Shown: one piece after another, positions 14,918 to 27,453 of the stretch
Position numbering within the stretch: the stretch's first letter is position 1
Layout: every line of letters starts with the position of its first letter
Assembly (NCBI RefSeq): GCF_937616625.2
Contig: NC_065571.1
Location: 1,862,501 to 1,926,500 of the forward strand
Length of the DNA: 64,000 nt
Origin: Mercurialis annua
Lineage: Eukaryota; Streptophyta; Magnoliopsida; Malpighiales; Euphorbiaceae
Direction: 5' to 3'
Notes under the pieces: generated by a model
What the model saw: only the letters and a program-made list of their open reading frames with translations
Told to the model about the DNA's origin: nothing
The model's database searches: none
Position numbers and translations under genes: made by a program

Positions 14918-16608
14918 TGAACCGTTTCCCCAATCCAAAATCCAATCAAACCATCCACCAAAACCGAATTAATTCAATTCAATCTAATTACAAACAATTA
15001 AAAAAATTCAGAATCCCAAACCTAAACTGTTCTGTTAAGATCAATTGATTTGAATTTTACAACGGCTAAGTAAATTTCCGAATTGATTTGAATTTTAAGA
15101 GATTTGTTTGGGTTTCTAATTTTCCGGGAGCGGTGAGATCGGAGGAGGACAAAGAAAGGAGGGCGATGTGTCGCGGTTTGTTCTCGCTCCTCTCAGATCT
15201 CCTACCGTTATTTTTTTTTTATTTCATCTTTTTTTTTTGTTTATTTGAAGATTTTATTTTGTTTTCAACATTTGTTGGGTAAACAATTTCAAAAACTCTT
15301 TCCTATAAATATTTCAAATATTAGTGTTGTTTTACGTTATTCGTAACGTGATTCGTTAATATATATTATTAATTTATTATAAAAATTAAAACAACTTATT
15401 AATTTGATAATATTATAAATTTTATTGTTTTTATAATTTTTATAATTTTTTTAGATATATTCTAATTACTACAGTTATTGAATTTTGTTTTTTTGTTATA
15501 TTATGAAATAGATAGCAATAAATATAAATTTATAAGTGAATTCTAAATAAAAGATGTATAAAAAATAATTTTAAAAGTTATTATTCGTTGGAAATGAACA
15601 AAAAAATTAGAATCAAATAATAGAAAATAATTTATTACAAGTTATCTATCTTGATTAAAATTTTAAATAAATTATTTAATAGTTTTACATTTTTTTAATT
15701 ATGAAAGTATTTGTTTAGACCTCTATCATATTTTAATATATAATACAGATAGATATAGATAAATATGTCAATTATTTGTATAAGTGATACTATTTGATAC
15801 AAATAAAAGAAATTTTAAAAAAGCAGTTGAAACCTACATTTGGTTGGTTATGTTTAAATTTGGTGGATGGGATCAAAATGGTATTTGTGGTATCACACCT
15901 GTTATTTTTGTGTTTTAAATTTGACGTCTGGTGGATCTGATGCTGCTAGTCCTAAAAATAACTTGAGCTTACTTAGATTCTACATTACTCGAATTTTAAA
16001 ATTTTCATTTGAATCTTCAATTTCCTTTTTCTATTATAGTTAAATAATTATGGTTTCATGTTTTTTGTTTTCTCCCATTTATTTTTGCTAATTAGATAAA
16101 TCGTGTTTAAGATTGGATAAGTTAAATTAGTGAAAAAAATAAAAGTTCAATTTGTTTTCAAGTTTCGCTTTGATAATCAAACTTATTTGCGAAATAAAAA
16201 TTGAAAAGTTAATGGATGAAGCACTATAACTACTAGTGAACAATAGGCAATGTTCATTACTTTTTTGATAGTAAATTATTTACACAATTTTCTTGAAAGA
16301 TAACAAAAATCTGTTTGAAAAGTGAGATTTTTAGCGTTTATAAACGGATACGTTCCTACGATTTTAGAAAAAAACTGTCAAACACGCATATCATTTAACC
16401 TATAGTTTGTTGGTGCCATATCTTATTAAAAATTAGTTTTCGTTAATGAATGAAAATGGATTCAAAAACACACTTACAAAAGGTTACACATCGTACTTTA
16501 ATTTAATCATAAACCATGCATAAATAATCACGACTTACATCCAAGAAAATCGTAAACCAAACATCTAAACAAATCACGGTTGAGATCGAGAGTATCAATT
16601 ATTTGAAG
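14918..16608. other. Intergenic, BLI promoter and GSTU 3' flank
   Basis: The first 350 bases contain the BLI leader and promoter region, with CT-rich and poly-T stretches around 15180-15240. The remainder is very AT-rich. No gene, RNA or clear transposon ends were seen. Confidence 0.5.
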
Positions 16609-19267
16609 TTATTTTTTAGCAAACTTGTTCATCTTGAGCGTCATGGAAGCCACCATCTTATCATAATCCGGCAGATTTTCTCCGATCACCGGGACTTGCT
16701 TGAAATTCTGAGTCCAAGCATATAACCTAGGCAGTTTGCTCTGTTCCAGCACCGTCAAACCGAGTACTTCTTCCACCGCTGCAAACCAATGAGCGAAAAA
16801 TCCATAGGAGAGGTCTACCAGACTTATTGAATCACCACCGAAAAATTTGTTATCTCCGAGGGCTTTCTCTTCCAACACTTTTAGCACCTCAAAGACTTCC
16901 TTTGCTGCCTTGTCTTGCTCTTCTTTGGTGCTTGCTCCAAATAATGCATGAAATGTGGGACCCTACATTTTATAGCATTTACGTTTAGAGTGTGCGAAAC
17001 TATAATCAAATCGAATTGATAAATTGATTCGGCTCGATTTGGTTTCATGTTACAAAAATATTAGTACATTTTTGGTCGGTTTCACTTTTAGATATAAAAG
17101 TTCAGTTAAATTTTAATTTAAACGGAATAAAAAAGCATAAACCAAAAAATCAAACAAAATTGACTAGTCTGTTTCATATATATATGTTCTTTTTAGAAAG
17201 GGTAAAATTTCAGTTATATTTTTCTTTTTTCGTACAGGATCCATTATATTTGATTGAATTGAATGCACTATATTAATTAGTTTAAGATTTTTTTTTTTGA
17301 AACATCAACTAGTTTAAGAGTATTACATACTAATTAACATATCAAAATTACCAATTGGTATGATGCAATTGTTTCTTATTATTATTTATACTAGTTTCGC
17401 ATTACGTGCTACGCACGTGGCTCGTAATGTGATTTGTCAATTTTTATATTAATTAAATTTATTATAATTAATATTAATAACAATTTAATTATAGAAATAA
17501 ATATAGTACTTCAATTTGTTAATTTTTAAAATCAATTGACGTTAATATTTTTTATTTATAATTCCTTATATTAATTAGATTTATTACAATTATATCAATT
17601 TTTTATAATTAACATTAAATTAGTTATAATTTAAAAAAATATTTTTATTAGATTAAGACTATTATTTATATTAATTAATTATACTAATAAATAAATAGTA
17701 ATAAGTATAATATTATATTAATTAACTAACAGCAATAATTAAAATTATAGTTTATTTAAAATAGTTTGTCTTGGTTAGTATTTTTGATAGGAAAAATAAA
17801 TCAAATACATTAAGGGGTAAAGGTTAATTGTTTATCACGTACTTATCAACTATAGCGTTAATTAGGTTGGGTAAAGAATATTCTTAATAGTTGTACTATA
17901 TATGTTTGAACCACTTCCATAAATATTAAACTTGTATGTTCATAGATTCATGCCCTAAATCAAATTTATATCAAATATAAACTCTTACTAAAATTATTCT
18001 CTTATTTGATTATATAAATAGTTTTATTTTATTGGAGTAACACTTACTCTTTGGCTCAACTTAAAATTCTTGTGGAAGTCAGAGTCATTACTTCCGTTTT
18101 TTAACTATTGACTTTATATTTTAACTTTATAACTAATTATGTAATTACCAGAAAACTTCTAATTAACTAATGAAGTAGTCATAAATTAAAAAGGACAATT
18201 AGGTAAAAGTGTTTGTCCCCCCTCATCCGTGCTTTTATATATAGTATAGATGATATGATTGTCATATCACAATAAAATTTATAGTTTTAATAATACATAA
18301 AAATTTAAATAAAAATAATCTATTGTTGTTATTTTTTTAAGTTTTTTTTTCATCCTATCACATAATATAAAAATTGGCAAAAGGGACAAAAAAACTCTCG
18401 TAGTTTTTACAGAAATACATATTAGCCCTTTTACTTTTTTTGGTATAATTAAGCCCTCTTTGTTTTTAAAGTGTACAAATAACCCCTTTCGTCCAACACC
18501 ATTAGAAACACTAGTTAATGGCTGACATGTCTCTCATAATCATATAGGAAAAAAATTTGAAAATAATTTTAATGTTTAAAATATTTACCGAAAATTTGAG
18601 AGGGTAAGCGTCACAAAAGTAAACTAAAAGGGTTTATTTGTTTGATTTTAAAATAATAAGAGTTTAATTGTTCAATTTTAAAAAGATGAGAGTTTAACTG
18701 TGCCTAAGAAAAGTAAAAGGGATGATTTGTACTTTTGAGAAAAAATAGAGGGTTTTTTTGTACCTTCTGTCATAAAAATTCAAACGACTGTCACTCTCAG
18801 TCAAAACACATTGTTTCACATAAATTATGTAATTAAGCTATAACTAGAATACAAAATGAAAATTGGGTAAAAATGATAAAATAAAGTTTTAACTCTTAAT
18901 CAGAATTAATAAAAGACAAAACCATCTAATTAATTTCTAGTTATAGACAGATTACCTTGGTAACACCATATTGAATCCAGAAGCGAGCCACGGCTCTATC
19001 ATAAGCATCTTCCGGCAACAATGGAACCTCCGGCCATGTTTCTTCAATATATTCAAGAATGACGAGTGACTCAGCAATCGCCTTGCCACCGTGGACAAGG
19101 ACAGGGATCATCTTGTAAACCGGATTATATTTCAGCAGTAATTCACTCTTGTTCTGAAGATCTTCTTCAATGTATTCGTAATCTACTCCTTTTAGTTTCA
19201 GAGCCCAGATGACTCTGGCACTAAATGGGCTGCTCCAGAATCCGTGTAGCTTCACTTGATCTGCCAT
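16609..19267 (-). CDS. GSTU: Tau-class glutathione S-transferase, copy 1 (2 exons)
   Basis: Cytosolic enzyme conjugating glutathione to electrophiles, typical of xenobiotic and stress responses. Exon 1 is 19267-18956 (104 codons) and exon 2 is 16962-16609, giving 221 residues. Residues 1-80 form the thioredoxin-fold glutathione domain: [20 protein letters not shown] carries the tau-class catalytic serine, [20 protein letters not shown] carries the cis-Pro loop and the ESxxI glutathione-binding segment. Exon 2 codes the helical substrate domain ([21 protein letters not shown]). The phase-0 intron after codon 104 is the same as in the copy at 24-26 kb, so they are tandem duplicates. The 2.0-kb intron holds two repeat elements. 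The C-terminus ends NKFAKK. The exact GSTU subgroup cannot be assigned by eye. Confidence 0.95.
17389..18250. mobile_element. Non-autonomous repeat, copy A (in GSTU intron)
   Basis: Begins ATACTAGTTTCGCATTACG, continues with GCTACGCACGTGGCTCGTAA, and ends CCGTGCTTTTATATATAGTA. The same two ends bound 54257-54940. The outermost bases ATACTA and TAGTAT are inverted. The interior is AT-rich and non-coding. The superfamily was not recognised. It makes up about 860 bp of the intron. Confidence 0.6.
18376..18770. mobile_element. Foldback MITE-like element in GSTU intron
   Basis: Inverted arms: left GGGACAAAAAAACTCTC, right GAGGGTTTTTTTGTACC. Internal words AAGTGTACAAATAACCCC and GATTTGTACTTTTGAG pair as well. 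No clear target-site duplication, so the boundaries are approximate. Confidence 0.45.
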
Positions 19268-19310
19268 TTTTGTTATGTTAATGAAGATGAATGCATGTTC
19301 TGGTTCTTGA

Positions 19311-19317
19311 TTTATAA
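19311..19317 (-). promoter_or_regulatory. Probable TATA box of GSTU copy 1
   Basis: TATAAA on the minus strand about 45 bases upstream of the start codon. A LINE 3' end lies only about 90 bases further upstream, so the native promoter is very short or includes LINE sequence. Confidence 0.55.
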
Positions 19318-19404
19318 GGGTTTGTTTGCTTGGAAAGAAAGTTGCAATGGAATAATAATATATTGATTTCTTTTGTTTATTGTAGTGTGATTTTTTTTTT
19401 TTTT

Positions 19405-22400
19405 GGTAAATGATGGATATATAAGCTCTACCACAATAGAGATAGGCAAAAAAAGCTCAAAGAGCTAAAAAGAGTTACAGAAAAAATCTAAGTTTCTGAA
19501 AACATCCATAGCGGAAAATGTAAAGCCGGCATGGTTGTCCTTGTAATAAGTTACTGCTCTGCAAATTCCCATGAAAACTAGAGAATCAATATCCGTCTGC
19601 TCATGTCTGAAAACCCTCTTATTCCGTGCTTTCCACAATTCCCAAACACAAAACATCCAAATAGTTTGCCACAAAGGGCGGTATCTCTTGCTTGAAATAA
19701 TACTCCACGAATCAAAGAAAATGTTTAAAGATGAAGGTATAACCCAGCACACATGACACAATCTCAAAATTGTATTCCATACATCACAAGCATAGCGACA
19801 ATGAATAATAATGTGGCTACTTGTCTCCTCTTCCATGCAAATCAAACAAGAAAGTTGATTAAGGGAAAGAACTCCTCGATGAAATAAGACGGCGTTAGAA
19901 GAAATTCTATCCCTAGCCATTAACCACAAAAAGAACAGAATTCGAGGAGGAACCTTGAACTTCCAAAACCGACCATACGAATGCAGCTGAGTAGAGGAGT
20001 AAGCTGATGTATAGTGAGAAACAAATCCAGAAGGAGTGTAAGAATTCTTACCGAACCAGTGCTGCATATCCGGGCTGTCAACACATAAATTACTTGGAGT
20101 CAACAGATCTTGAAGAGAAGACAGCAGCTCCTGCTCCCCTATGCGAAGACGACGGCGCCAAGTGAAGGTAAAATTGTTATTCTGCGTATCAAAGAAATCA
20201 GAGACCAAGGAGTTCTTCTTCAAAGATAATGAAAATAATGCTGGAAAAGATGAATGAAGAGGTGCCGAACCCTTCCAAATATCTAACCAAAATCTGATAG
20301 TTTTGCCATTCCCCAAAGACATGTGTAACCCATTTTTGAAAATATCCCATACTGAATGATTCTTCACACAACCAACTTGTATACCCCGCCACAGATGAGA
20401 CAAACAATTTGGATTGATATCCTCAATATCGTACCAATGAACCATGCTCGAACTACAAGAGACCACATTGAACCAGAGAGAATTATTGTTAACATGCATG
20501 AATTTCCAAATCCATTTAATAAGCAAACTCTGATTTTTAATCCTGAGAGGAGTAATATTCAATCCCCCAAGCTCAAATGGGAGGCAAACATCGAGCCAAG
20601 CGACTTTGCTAAAGCCTGAATTAAGCGTCGAGCCATTCCAAAGAAATCTGCGCATTAGCCGTTCTAAAGAAAGGGCCACAGATTGCGGGATCAGAAAAGA
20701 ACCGAGATAGTAAACTGGCAAACTACTAAGAACCGATTTGATTAAGACTAGTCTGCCAGCCGGGGATAATAACTTACCTTTCCATCCTGCTAATTGCTGC
20801 GAGAAACTACTGACAATAGGGTCCCAAGACTTAGCTTTAACTGGCTTAAGGGATAAAGGTAATCCCAAGTAAGTAATAGGAAGTTGTTCAATCTTGCAAT
20901 TAAGGATCCTAGAGGCTTCAGATAAAGCAGAATCTTCCACATTAATGCCAATAATAGAAGATTTCTGGTAATTGATTTCAAGCCCTGAAACTAACTCGAA
21001 ACATCGAAGAATACGAAGTAAGTTTCAGACCATTTCCAAGTCATTTGGCAAAAAAAGAAGAGTATCATCCGCAAATTGAAGGAGAGTAATCGGGTCCGAG
21101 TATCCATCCACATGGATTCCATCAATCAAGCCAACAGCAACCGCTCTATCAAACAAGGCTTTCAGACCTTAAACTGCGAGAACAAACAACATAGGCGAGA
21201 GCGGGTCACCCTGTCTAACTCCTCGACCCATGTTAAAATTCTTGGTAGGGGAACCATTAACCATAACCGAAAGCTGAGCAGAAGAAAAGAAAGAAGCAAT
21301 CCAAGTGATCCATGACTTATCAAATTTCATCCTCGCAAGCATTTTTAGAATAAAATTCCAAGAGATAGAGTCAAATGCCTTTTTAAAGTCAAGTTTGATT
21401 AAGAAAACCTGGTCTTTCCTCTTATTTGCTAGGTGCATCAACTCAGTAGCAATCATGTGGCAATCGTGAATATTCCTTCCTTTGATAAAACCAAATTGGT
21501 TGTCAGAGATCAATTGGGGAAGGATAGAAGATAACCTGTTAGCCAAGACCTTTGATAGAAGTTTAAAGACACCATTGATAAGGCTGATGGGTCGAAAATC
21601 TTTGATATCTCTGGCCCCTTTCAGTTTTGGAATAAGAACCAAAAAAGCCGTGTTCAAACCTGCAGGAAAAGTTCCAGATCGATGAAAGCTAGAAAACAAG
21701 TCTAAAAAGTCTTGTTTGATAATGGCCCAAGCTTTCTTATAAAAAAAGAAATTAAAGCCGTCAGGACCCGGCGCTTTATTATCATCACAATCCGCCAAAG
21801 TTAAAAAAAGCTCCTGCTCCGAAAAAGAAGAAACTAAACCAACAGCTTGCTCCATTGTTAATGACCGAATTGGAAGACCCTCAAGAGTGAAGCACACTTC
21901 AGTTCTAGATTGATAAAGTTGTTTATAAAACAAGTGAATGTTATATTTTATATCCTCAGGGTCTGAATAAGTGACTCCTTCTACCATAATATCCGAAATA
22001 CAATTGTTCTTAGCATGAACAGAAGCAACTGTATGAAAAAAATTTGAATTCTTGTCCCCAGAAACATTCCAGTTAACCCTTGATTTTTGATGCCATAACG
22101 ACTCAATCTGTTTCGAAACCCTGTAAAATTCAGATTGTAAAAAAATCAGCTCATCCTTCTCTTCTGCAGTAAGATCTCTGAAATCTGCTGATGCCTCAAT
22201 AGCCTGAATTGAAACCTGAACAGTCTCCATTTTCGAATTCAGATTACCAAAAGAATGGACATTCCAAACTTTGATAATCTTTCTCAATTCCCTAAGTTTA
22301 AAAACCAAATTAGCCCTAGGAAAATTAAGAGAAAGATCCCTCCAAGTATCCGTAATCAAAGCAAGAAAAGATGATGCTCTCATTTTGTATGCAGTTGTTA

Positions 22401-22418
22401 ACTTATTATGACTAAGGG
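19405..22418 (-). pseudogene. 5'-truncated L1-type LINE, reverse transcriptase with two nonsense codons
   Basis: Minus-strand LINE remnant. The frame 22455-21169 carries reverse-transcriptase blocks KAPGPDGFNFFFYKKAW, DFRPISLINGVFKLLSKVLA, LIKLDFKKAFDSISW and GRGVRQGDPLSPMLF. TAA at 21169-21171 and TGA at 21025-21027 interrupt it. Between them, in the same frame, lies the catalytic FADD box (about 21066-21080). The frame then reopens to 19465 with the C-terminal zinc-binding (zf-RVT) region, including WKFKVPPRILFFLWLMARDR. All three pieces share one frame, so the damage is two point nonsense mutations and no frameshift is needed. The endonuclease domain is missing. A poly-A tail (T run on the plus strand, about 19391-19405) marks the 3' end. 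It stands just upstream of GSTU copy 1. Confidence 0.9.
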
Positions 22419-22636
22419 CAGTGGCGTATCCAGAATTAAAAATTATGGGGGGCAAAATTTTAATTTTTTACATATAATATATAAAAATTGAAAATTATTT
22501 AAAATAAGGGGGTCAACATGTGCTATTTTTTAAGATAGTATGACATACTTAAAAAAAAATTGCTTGAAAATTTTGTACTTTTTAAAAAATAAGAGGGGCA
22601 AATGCCCCTCTTATCTCTCAAGTGGCTCCGCCACTG
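22419..22636. mobile_element. hAT-type MITE with 8-bp target-site duplication
   Basis: Terminal inverted repeat CAGTGGCGTATCCAG at the left and TGGCTCCGCCACTG at the right. It is flanked on both sides by ACTAAGGG (22411-22418 and 22637-22644). An 8-bp duplication with CAGTG ends fits the hAT superfamily. The 218-bp interior is non-coding. It sits at the 5' edge of the LINE remnant. Confidence 0.85.
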
Positions 22637-22644
22637 ACTAAGGG

Positions 22645-24068
22645 TGTGCAAGAATCGACCGAAACCGTGGTTTGAATTTGTAAAAAAAATCGGACATTTG
22701 GATACTCAATGATTTGGATTAGATTGAGTTAATTTTTTTTATTTTTTTTAAATTAAATTTAGGAGTATTTTAGATATCTTAACTTTTTAGGCTATTTTAA
22801 TGACGTGGCAGTTAACATGGCGCTACCAATTTTTTAAAACAATGTCAGTTGACCAAAAAAGACGGTGCTAGGGGTATTTTAGTTATATTTGGAGTTTAGG
22901 GGATTTATACCATAAAAATCAGAAGGTTTGGTTATCGTTTTTAAACATAAGGGGGTTTAGTGATCACAGACCCAAAAATTAGAGGCCATAAGTGATTATT
23001 AGCCAAGTTGAACATTAGTGGGTTTGTGTCAAAAACATGTAAATCCATTCAATGACACGACATAATCAATCGTTTAACGGATTGACTTGTAAATTTATCT
23101 AATTTGTTTACAAATTATACTAATTGTTAATAATATATAAATAAAAAAATAAAAGATAAAATATAAATATGAAAAAGTTTAGAGAAAATATATTTATCTA
23201 CCACAACTATACCTAATTTGCTAAATATAACATAATTTTAAAAAATATTATATTTTGATTCATTATTTTTTCGCCTTTCAAGTGCTGTCAAGTCTTTTAA
23301 TCCTTAGTTTCTAGTTGATGTGACAGATATTATTTATGTTAAGGAGGATAAGTTTTGCGCTCGTGGATGAATACTATAGCGTCATTCACCTTGTTTTTTT
23401 GGTGCAGGATCCATGAGATTTTCTGAACGGTTTTCAATGAGACAGCGTCTTTAAGCCTTTCATATTCAAACTAATCCCCACTCGAACCGTGTAGGTCTCT
23501 TACGAGAGGCAAACTCTGGTCCCAAATTTTAAACGGCTGCATATATGAGTACGGTTCGAACCGCGACCTCACTTAAACCAGAATAATACCTTACCAATTC
23601 ATCTGCGCCTTCTTTTAGACGAGTTGTAGGTGTATTTGACAAAAGTCAAAAAGATGATAGACCAAATTGACAAAGTTTTAAATCCTGGTATATTTGACAA
23701 AAAAGATATAGTTGTGGGTAAATAACTATATTTTGCCAATAAATTAAATACAAATATATTAATATATGAATAAAATAAATTATATTAAAATTTTATTATT
23801 TTGAGTGCGGATTGATAAATTTAAATTTAATTTTATATTTTAAATATAGTTATGGGTTATAAAATAGATCGTGTTTAGTTGTCTTATTCTTTTATTTTAA
23901 CATTGTACCATATCGTTTATCCATTTATTATCATGTCGTATCGTGTTATCGGTTTCAAAAATATAAGTTTAGGCAATCAATGTATCGTAACAACACTGTA
24001 ATTTATTTATTTTATTGATGATCAAACATATATAAAAACACAAACATATATTTCAGAATTCTCCCACA
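22645..24068. other. Intergenic between LINE and GSTU copy 2
   Basis: AT-rich sequence with phrases typical of decayed plant repeats (for example around 22790-23030). It contains one SINE, listed separately, and the GSTU copy 2 3' flank. No gene seen. Confidence 0.5.
23404..23609 (-). repeat. tRNA-derived SINE, copy 1
   Basis: On the minus strand it starts GGCGCAGATGAATTGGTAAG (A-box-like) followed by a B box GGTTCGAACC near 23559. The body then matches the copies at 43245 and 56908 (words CGTTTAAAATTTGGGACC, AGTGGGGATTAGTTTGAATA). No clear target-site duplication was found for this copy. Confidence 0.7.
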
Positions 24069-25833
24069 TCAACCACTAGAGATAGATGCTTCTAACATTT
24101 TTGGCCTTAGATTTTTAAATAAATTCAGCAACTTCTCACGATCAGGAAGCTTTTCTTTAATGCTTGGTTCTTCCATGAAATTAATAGTCCATTGATGCAA
24201 ATTTGGAAAATTGTGAGGTTGGAGAATTTGAATTCCAGCCACTTCTTCTATCAATTCTAACCATAGAGAACACACACCACAGGCAATATCCACAATACCT
24301 ATTTTTTCTCCACCAAAAAATTTCTTATTCTCCTTCCCTAGAGCTTCTTCTTCTAAAATTGTTAGCATTTTCGAACATTCTTTCACTGCCTTCTCTTGCT
24401 CTTCACCACTTGTGCAGAATACTTTCCATATAGGAATCTGTAAGACTCAACCAAACACACCACATAAATTCACACTTTAATTTGTTAGCTATGCTATAAA
24501 ATCAAAATAAAGTGATCTTATTAGTATGTTGGCATAATTGATCATGAGAGTACTCAAACTATCGATTTTTTGTATTTTGCTAGCTAAAACTTTAATTTCA
24601 TTCCAGCTGCAGTTTTCCGGTCAAAATACTAAAATGGCAGCAGGATTTTCCTTCGTGGCAGTTGTTTTTGTCACATATGCATAATATCAATTTAGCCGAA
24701 GTTGTTAAGTTGAATTATGCACACGTGTCAAAAATTAAAATTATCGTAAAATATTATAAACTACAATTTCGAAGGTCTTTGGTGATTAACGTTCGGCAAT
24801 AATCATGCGCTTGTTTATTGGCCCGTTTTTCATCAAATGGACTAAAAAAATACAAAATTTAAATACTTAGGGGCCGTTTGGTTCGCCAAAAAAAGGGAGG
24901 AATGGGAATGAGAATGATTACCATTGTTTGTGTTTATTTTGTCAAATTACACTAGAGAATGGGAATGTGATTACCCTTTCAATGGGAATCATCCATTCCT
25001 CCCTTACACCATGGGAATAAACTTTTGAGAATGAGAATCAAAATTTAACAAAATATTTTAATAACAAATAATAAATATATAATTATTAAAAAAATTATTT
25101 TTAAATATTTATTTTCAAAAATATACTTAAAATAATTAAAAAAATATATTTTTTTATTTTTATTTTTTTTAAATAGTTTTGTTATTTTTTTTAAATAATT
25201 TTTTTATTTTTTTAAAAATATTTTATTTTTTTAATAAATAATTTTTTTATTAAACTTTACCCATTCCCATTCCCATTTCTATACTTTGAACCAAACAAAA
25301 AATGAAAACAATCATTCCCATTCTCATTCCGATTCCCATTCCGATTCCGATTTCCAACTTTGAACCAAACGGCCCCTTAGAAATTAGACATAAACTACAA
25401 TAAAATACCGAATCAGATTTCCGATTCCATAAACTTCAATCCCGCATCAATATATTTTACAATTTAAGGATACATAAATTGGATCTAAACATGTATTTTC
25501 TCCAAAACTAGGTCAACGTACCTTATCAGTTCCAATGAAATCGACCCAGAATCTGGCAGTGGCTCGCTCATAAGGGTCAGTGGGCAGCAACGGGTGGTCA
25601 GGCCATGTCTCATCCAAGTACTCAACTATAACCATTGACTCACAAATTGGCTTGCCCCTATGCACCAGAACCGGGATCAATTTGTGAACCGGGTTATATT
25701 GTAATAGCAGAGCACTTTTGTTGTAGATATTTTCTTCTATGTACTCATAATTTATGCCCTTTAGTTTCAGAGCCCACTCCACTCTGCAACTAAAGGGACT
25801 AGACCATGTCCCAAATAGCTTAATTTCATCCAT
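24069..25833 (-). CDS. GSTU: Tau-class glutathione S-transferase, copy 2 (2 exons)
   Basis: Exon 1 is 25833-25522 (104 codons) and exon 2 is 24437-24069, giving 226 residues. The glutathione domain reads [20 protein letters not shown] with the catalytic-serine position, then [20 protein letters not shown]. The helical domain has [20 protein letters not shown]. Intron position and phase are identical to copy 1, and about two thirds of exon 1 is alike by eye, so the pair arose by tandem duplication followed by divergence. Two cysteines (GVCSLW and PICES) replace residues of copy 1. The C-terminal tail is longer, ending EASISSG. Role as for tau GSTs generally: glutathione conjugation or peroxidase activity in the cytosol. 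Both reading frames look functional. Confidence 0.94.
24870..25376. mobile_element. Tourist/Harbinger-type MITE in GSTU copy 2 intron
   Basis: Terminal inverted repeat GGGGCCGTTTGGTTC and GAACCAAACGGCCCC, perfect over 15 bases. It is flanked by TTA on both sides (24867-24869, 25377-25379), the three-base duplication of PIF/Harbinger elements. Subterminal arms GGGAATGAGAATGATT and AATCATTCCCATTCTCATTC also pair. The 507-bp interior is non-coding. Confidence 0.9.
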
Positions 25834-25875
25834 TTTTAAGGAGTTTGTGAGTTTATTTACTTTGATATTACTGTC

Positions 25876-25884
25876 TTTTTATAG
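25876..25884 (-). promoter_or_regulatory. Probable TATA box of GSTU copy 2
   Basis: TATAAAAAG on the minus strand, about 45 bases before the start codon. The spacing matches that in GSTU copy 1. Confidence 0.55.
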
Positions 25885-27222
25885 GCATTAATAAAGTTGA
25901 CTTAAATGGTATTAATTCAATAAAATATAGTCTGGTTTTTTTATTTTTATTAGTTTATGATCGGATTGAACCATTCCAAGTTGATTAGCTAAGAAATGAG
26001 CTAAACTTGTTGACAATTTAACCCGTTTTTATTATTTAATATTGCCATGTTGCTTAGGAAGTAAGTTTTAAAGATTAAATTAAAATAGAAGAAATCAACT
26101 TCTTTCATAATTGAGTTTGATAGCTTTCCAATAGAAATGTAATCTAAGGTAGTTGATTGTGTTAAAGGTGAAATTTTAAATTAGTTTAGCCGAAATAATA
26201 GGCCACGACAAAAATATAATCTAAATATCTATCCAACTCGAGCATAAAGTTTTGCGAGGGCGGCCTATCTTGGTCACGGGCACTACCCCTACCCTAATAC
26301 GCGAGGGCGAGGTATGCTTGTCATGGGCGTAACCCAGTGGCGAAACCACATTGTTGGGAAGGTGTTGCTCTCGGATGCCAATATAAAAATTGATGTATTT
26401 TTATAATTAGTTCTATAATCGAGATTAAATTGAAAAAAACCTATAATAAAATAGGTGAATTTTTATAATATTAATAAAAATCTGGACAAAGAATTGGTCA
26501 GAGGGTTGTACAGATGCTAATGTCATCTCTCTGCCACGTTTGAAGAAGGCCACCGTATAATCTTGATTGGGAAGATTGCCTTCCATGATGGGTTTAAAAC
26601 CACTTTTTCTATGCCTCATTCTCTCATCTTCTTCAAAACAATTGAAATAATATTTTATGCAAAAACCGGAAAGTTTTCTCGTGTTTTCACATGCGAGATT
26701 AAGTTTGATGACTGAGATTATTGTATTTTTTCATTTTAAATATAAAAAATGTTAACATAACTTATTTTATATAAGCAAATGATATTGGCAAATAGGAGCT
26801 ATGTCCAAACTATATCAGTTTATTACTCGGATTTAGACAAATCTAGACCGAGTTTAGGCAAGTTCGAAACAAATTCAGTTAAGTTAGGCTTTTTTAAACT
26901 CAAGCTTAAATTCGATTTGAATCTAGTTTAAATATAATATTTTTTATTCATATTCAATTCGTATATAATATATTTATGCAAATTCGGTAAAAGTTTAATC
27001 AAATCTATATAAAAAGTTAATTAAGAACAAAAATATAAATTTATATACCAAAATCAATTCAATTCCAACTCAGATTCAAGTTGGACTTAATAAAAATTAT
27101 ATGTGCCCATCACAAGCGGGTTGGATTTGGAGGGGGCAGAACGACTACTTGGCTCAGTGAATAACTCTACTTCAAAATAAACAAAAAACCAATCATATTT
27201 TACTAGCAGTTAATTATCTGAT

Positions 27223-27329
27223 TTTTTTTTGATAATTGATGGAGGGGGAAGCGCTTGTGGGAGGAATTAAACCCACGACTTTGACAGTTTGTTGTTCAGC
27301 GCTTATAACATTTGAGTTACAGCTCGTTG
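27223..27329 (-). repeat. tRNA-derived SINE with 14-bp target-site duplication
   Basis: On the minus strand: CAACGAGCTGTAACTCAAAT (A-box region), then GTCGTGGGTTTAATTCCTCC (B box), and a poly-A tail (T run at 27223-27230). GTTAATTATCTGAT occurs at 27209-27222 and again at 27330-27343, a clean target-site duplication. Confidence 0.8.
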
Positions 27330-27350
27330 GTTAATTATCTGATATTTATC

Positions 27351-27453
27351 AATGGACTATAATTCAAATAGTATAGACGTTGGATATCAAAATGTTAGGT
27401 CGTGAGTTCAAATTCCTCCACAAACGCTTTCTCTTTTCAATTATAAAAAAATA
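27351..27453 (+). repeat. Second tRNA-derived SINE of the same kind, opposite orientation
   Basis: GACTATAATTCAAATAGTAT, then a B box in GTCGTGAGTTCAAATTCC, then CACAAACGC and an A-rich tail (TTATAAAAAAATATAAA). It is a diverged copy of the adjacent element in head-to-head orientation. Confidence 0.65.

Noticed and set aside
19465..22455. Two separate host genes with reverse-transcriptase-like products
   Set aside because: Both frames are one phase of a single LINE separated by two stop codons, with a poly-A tail at the end.
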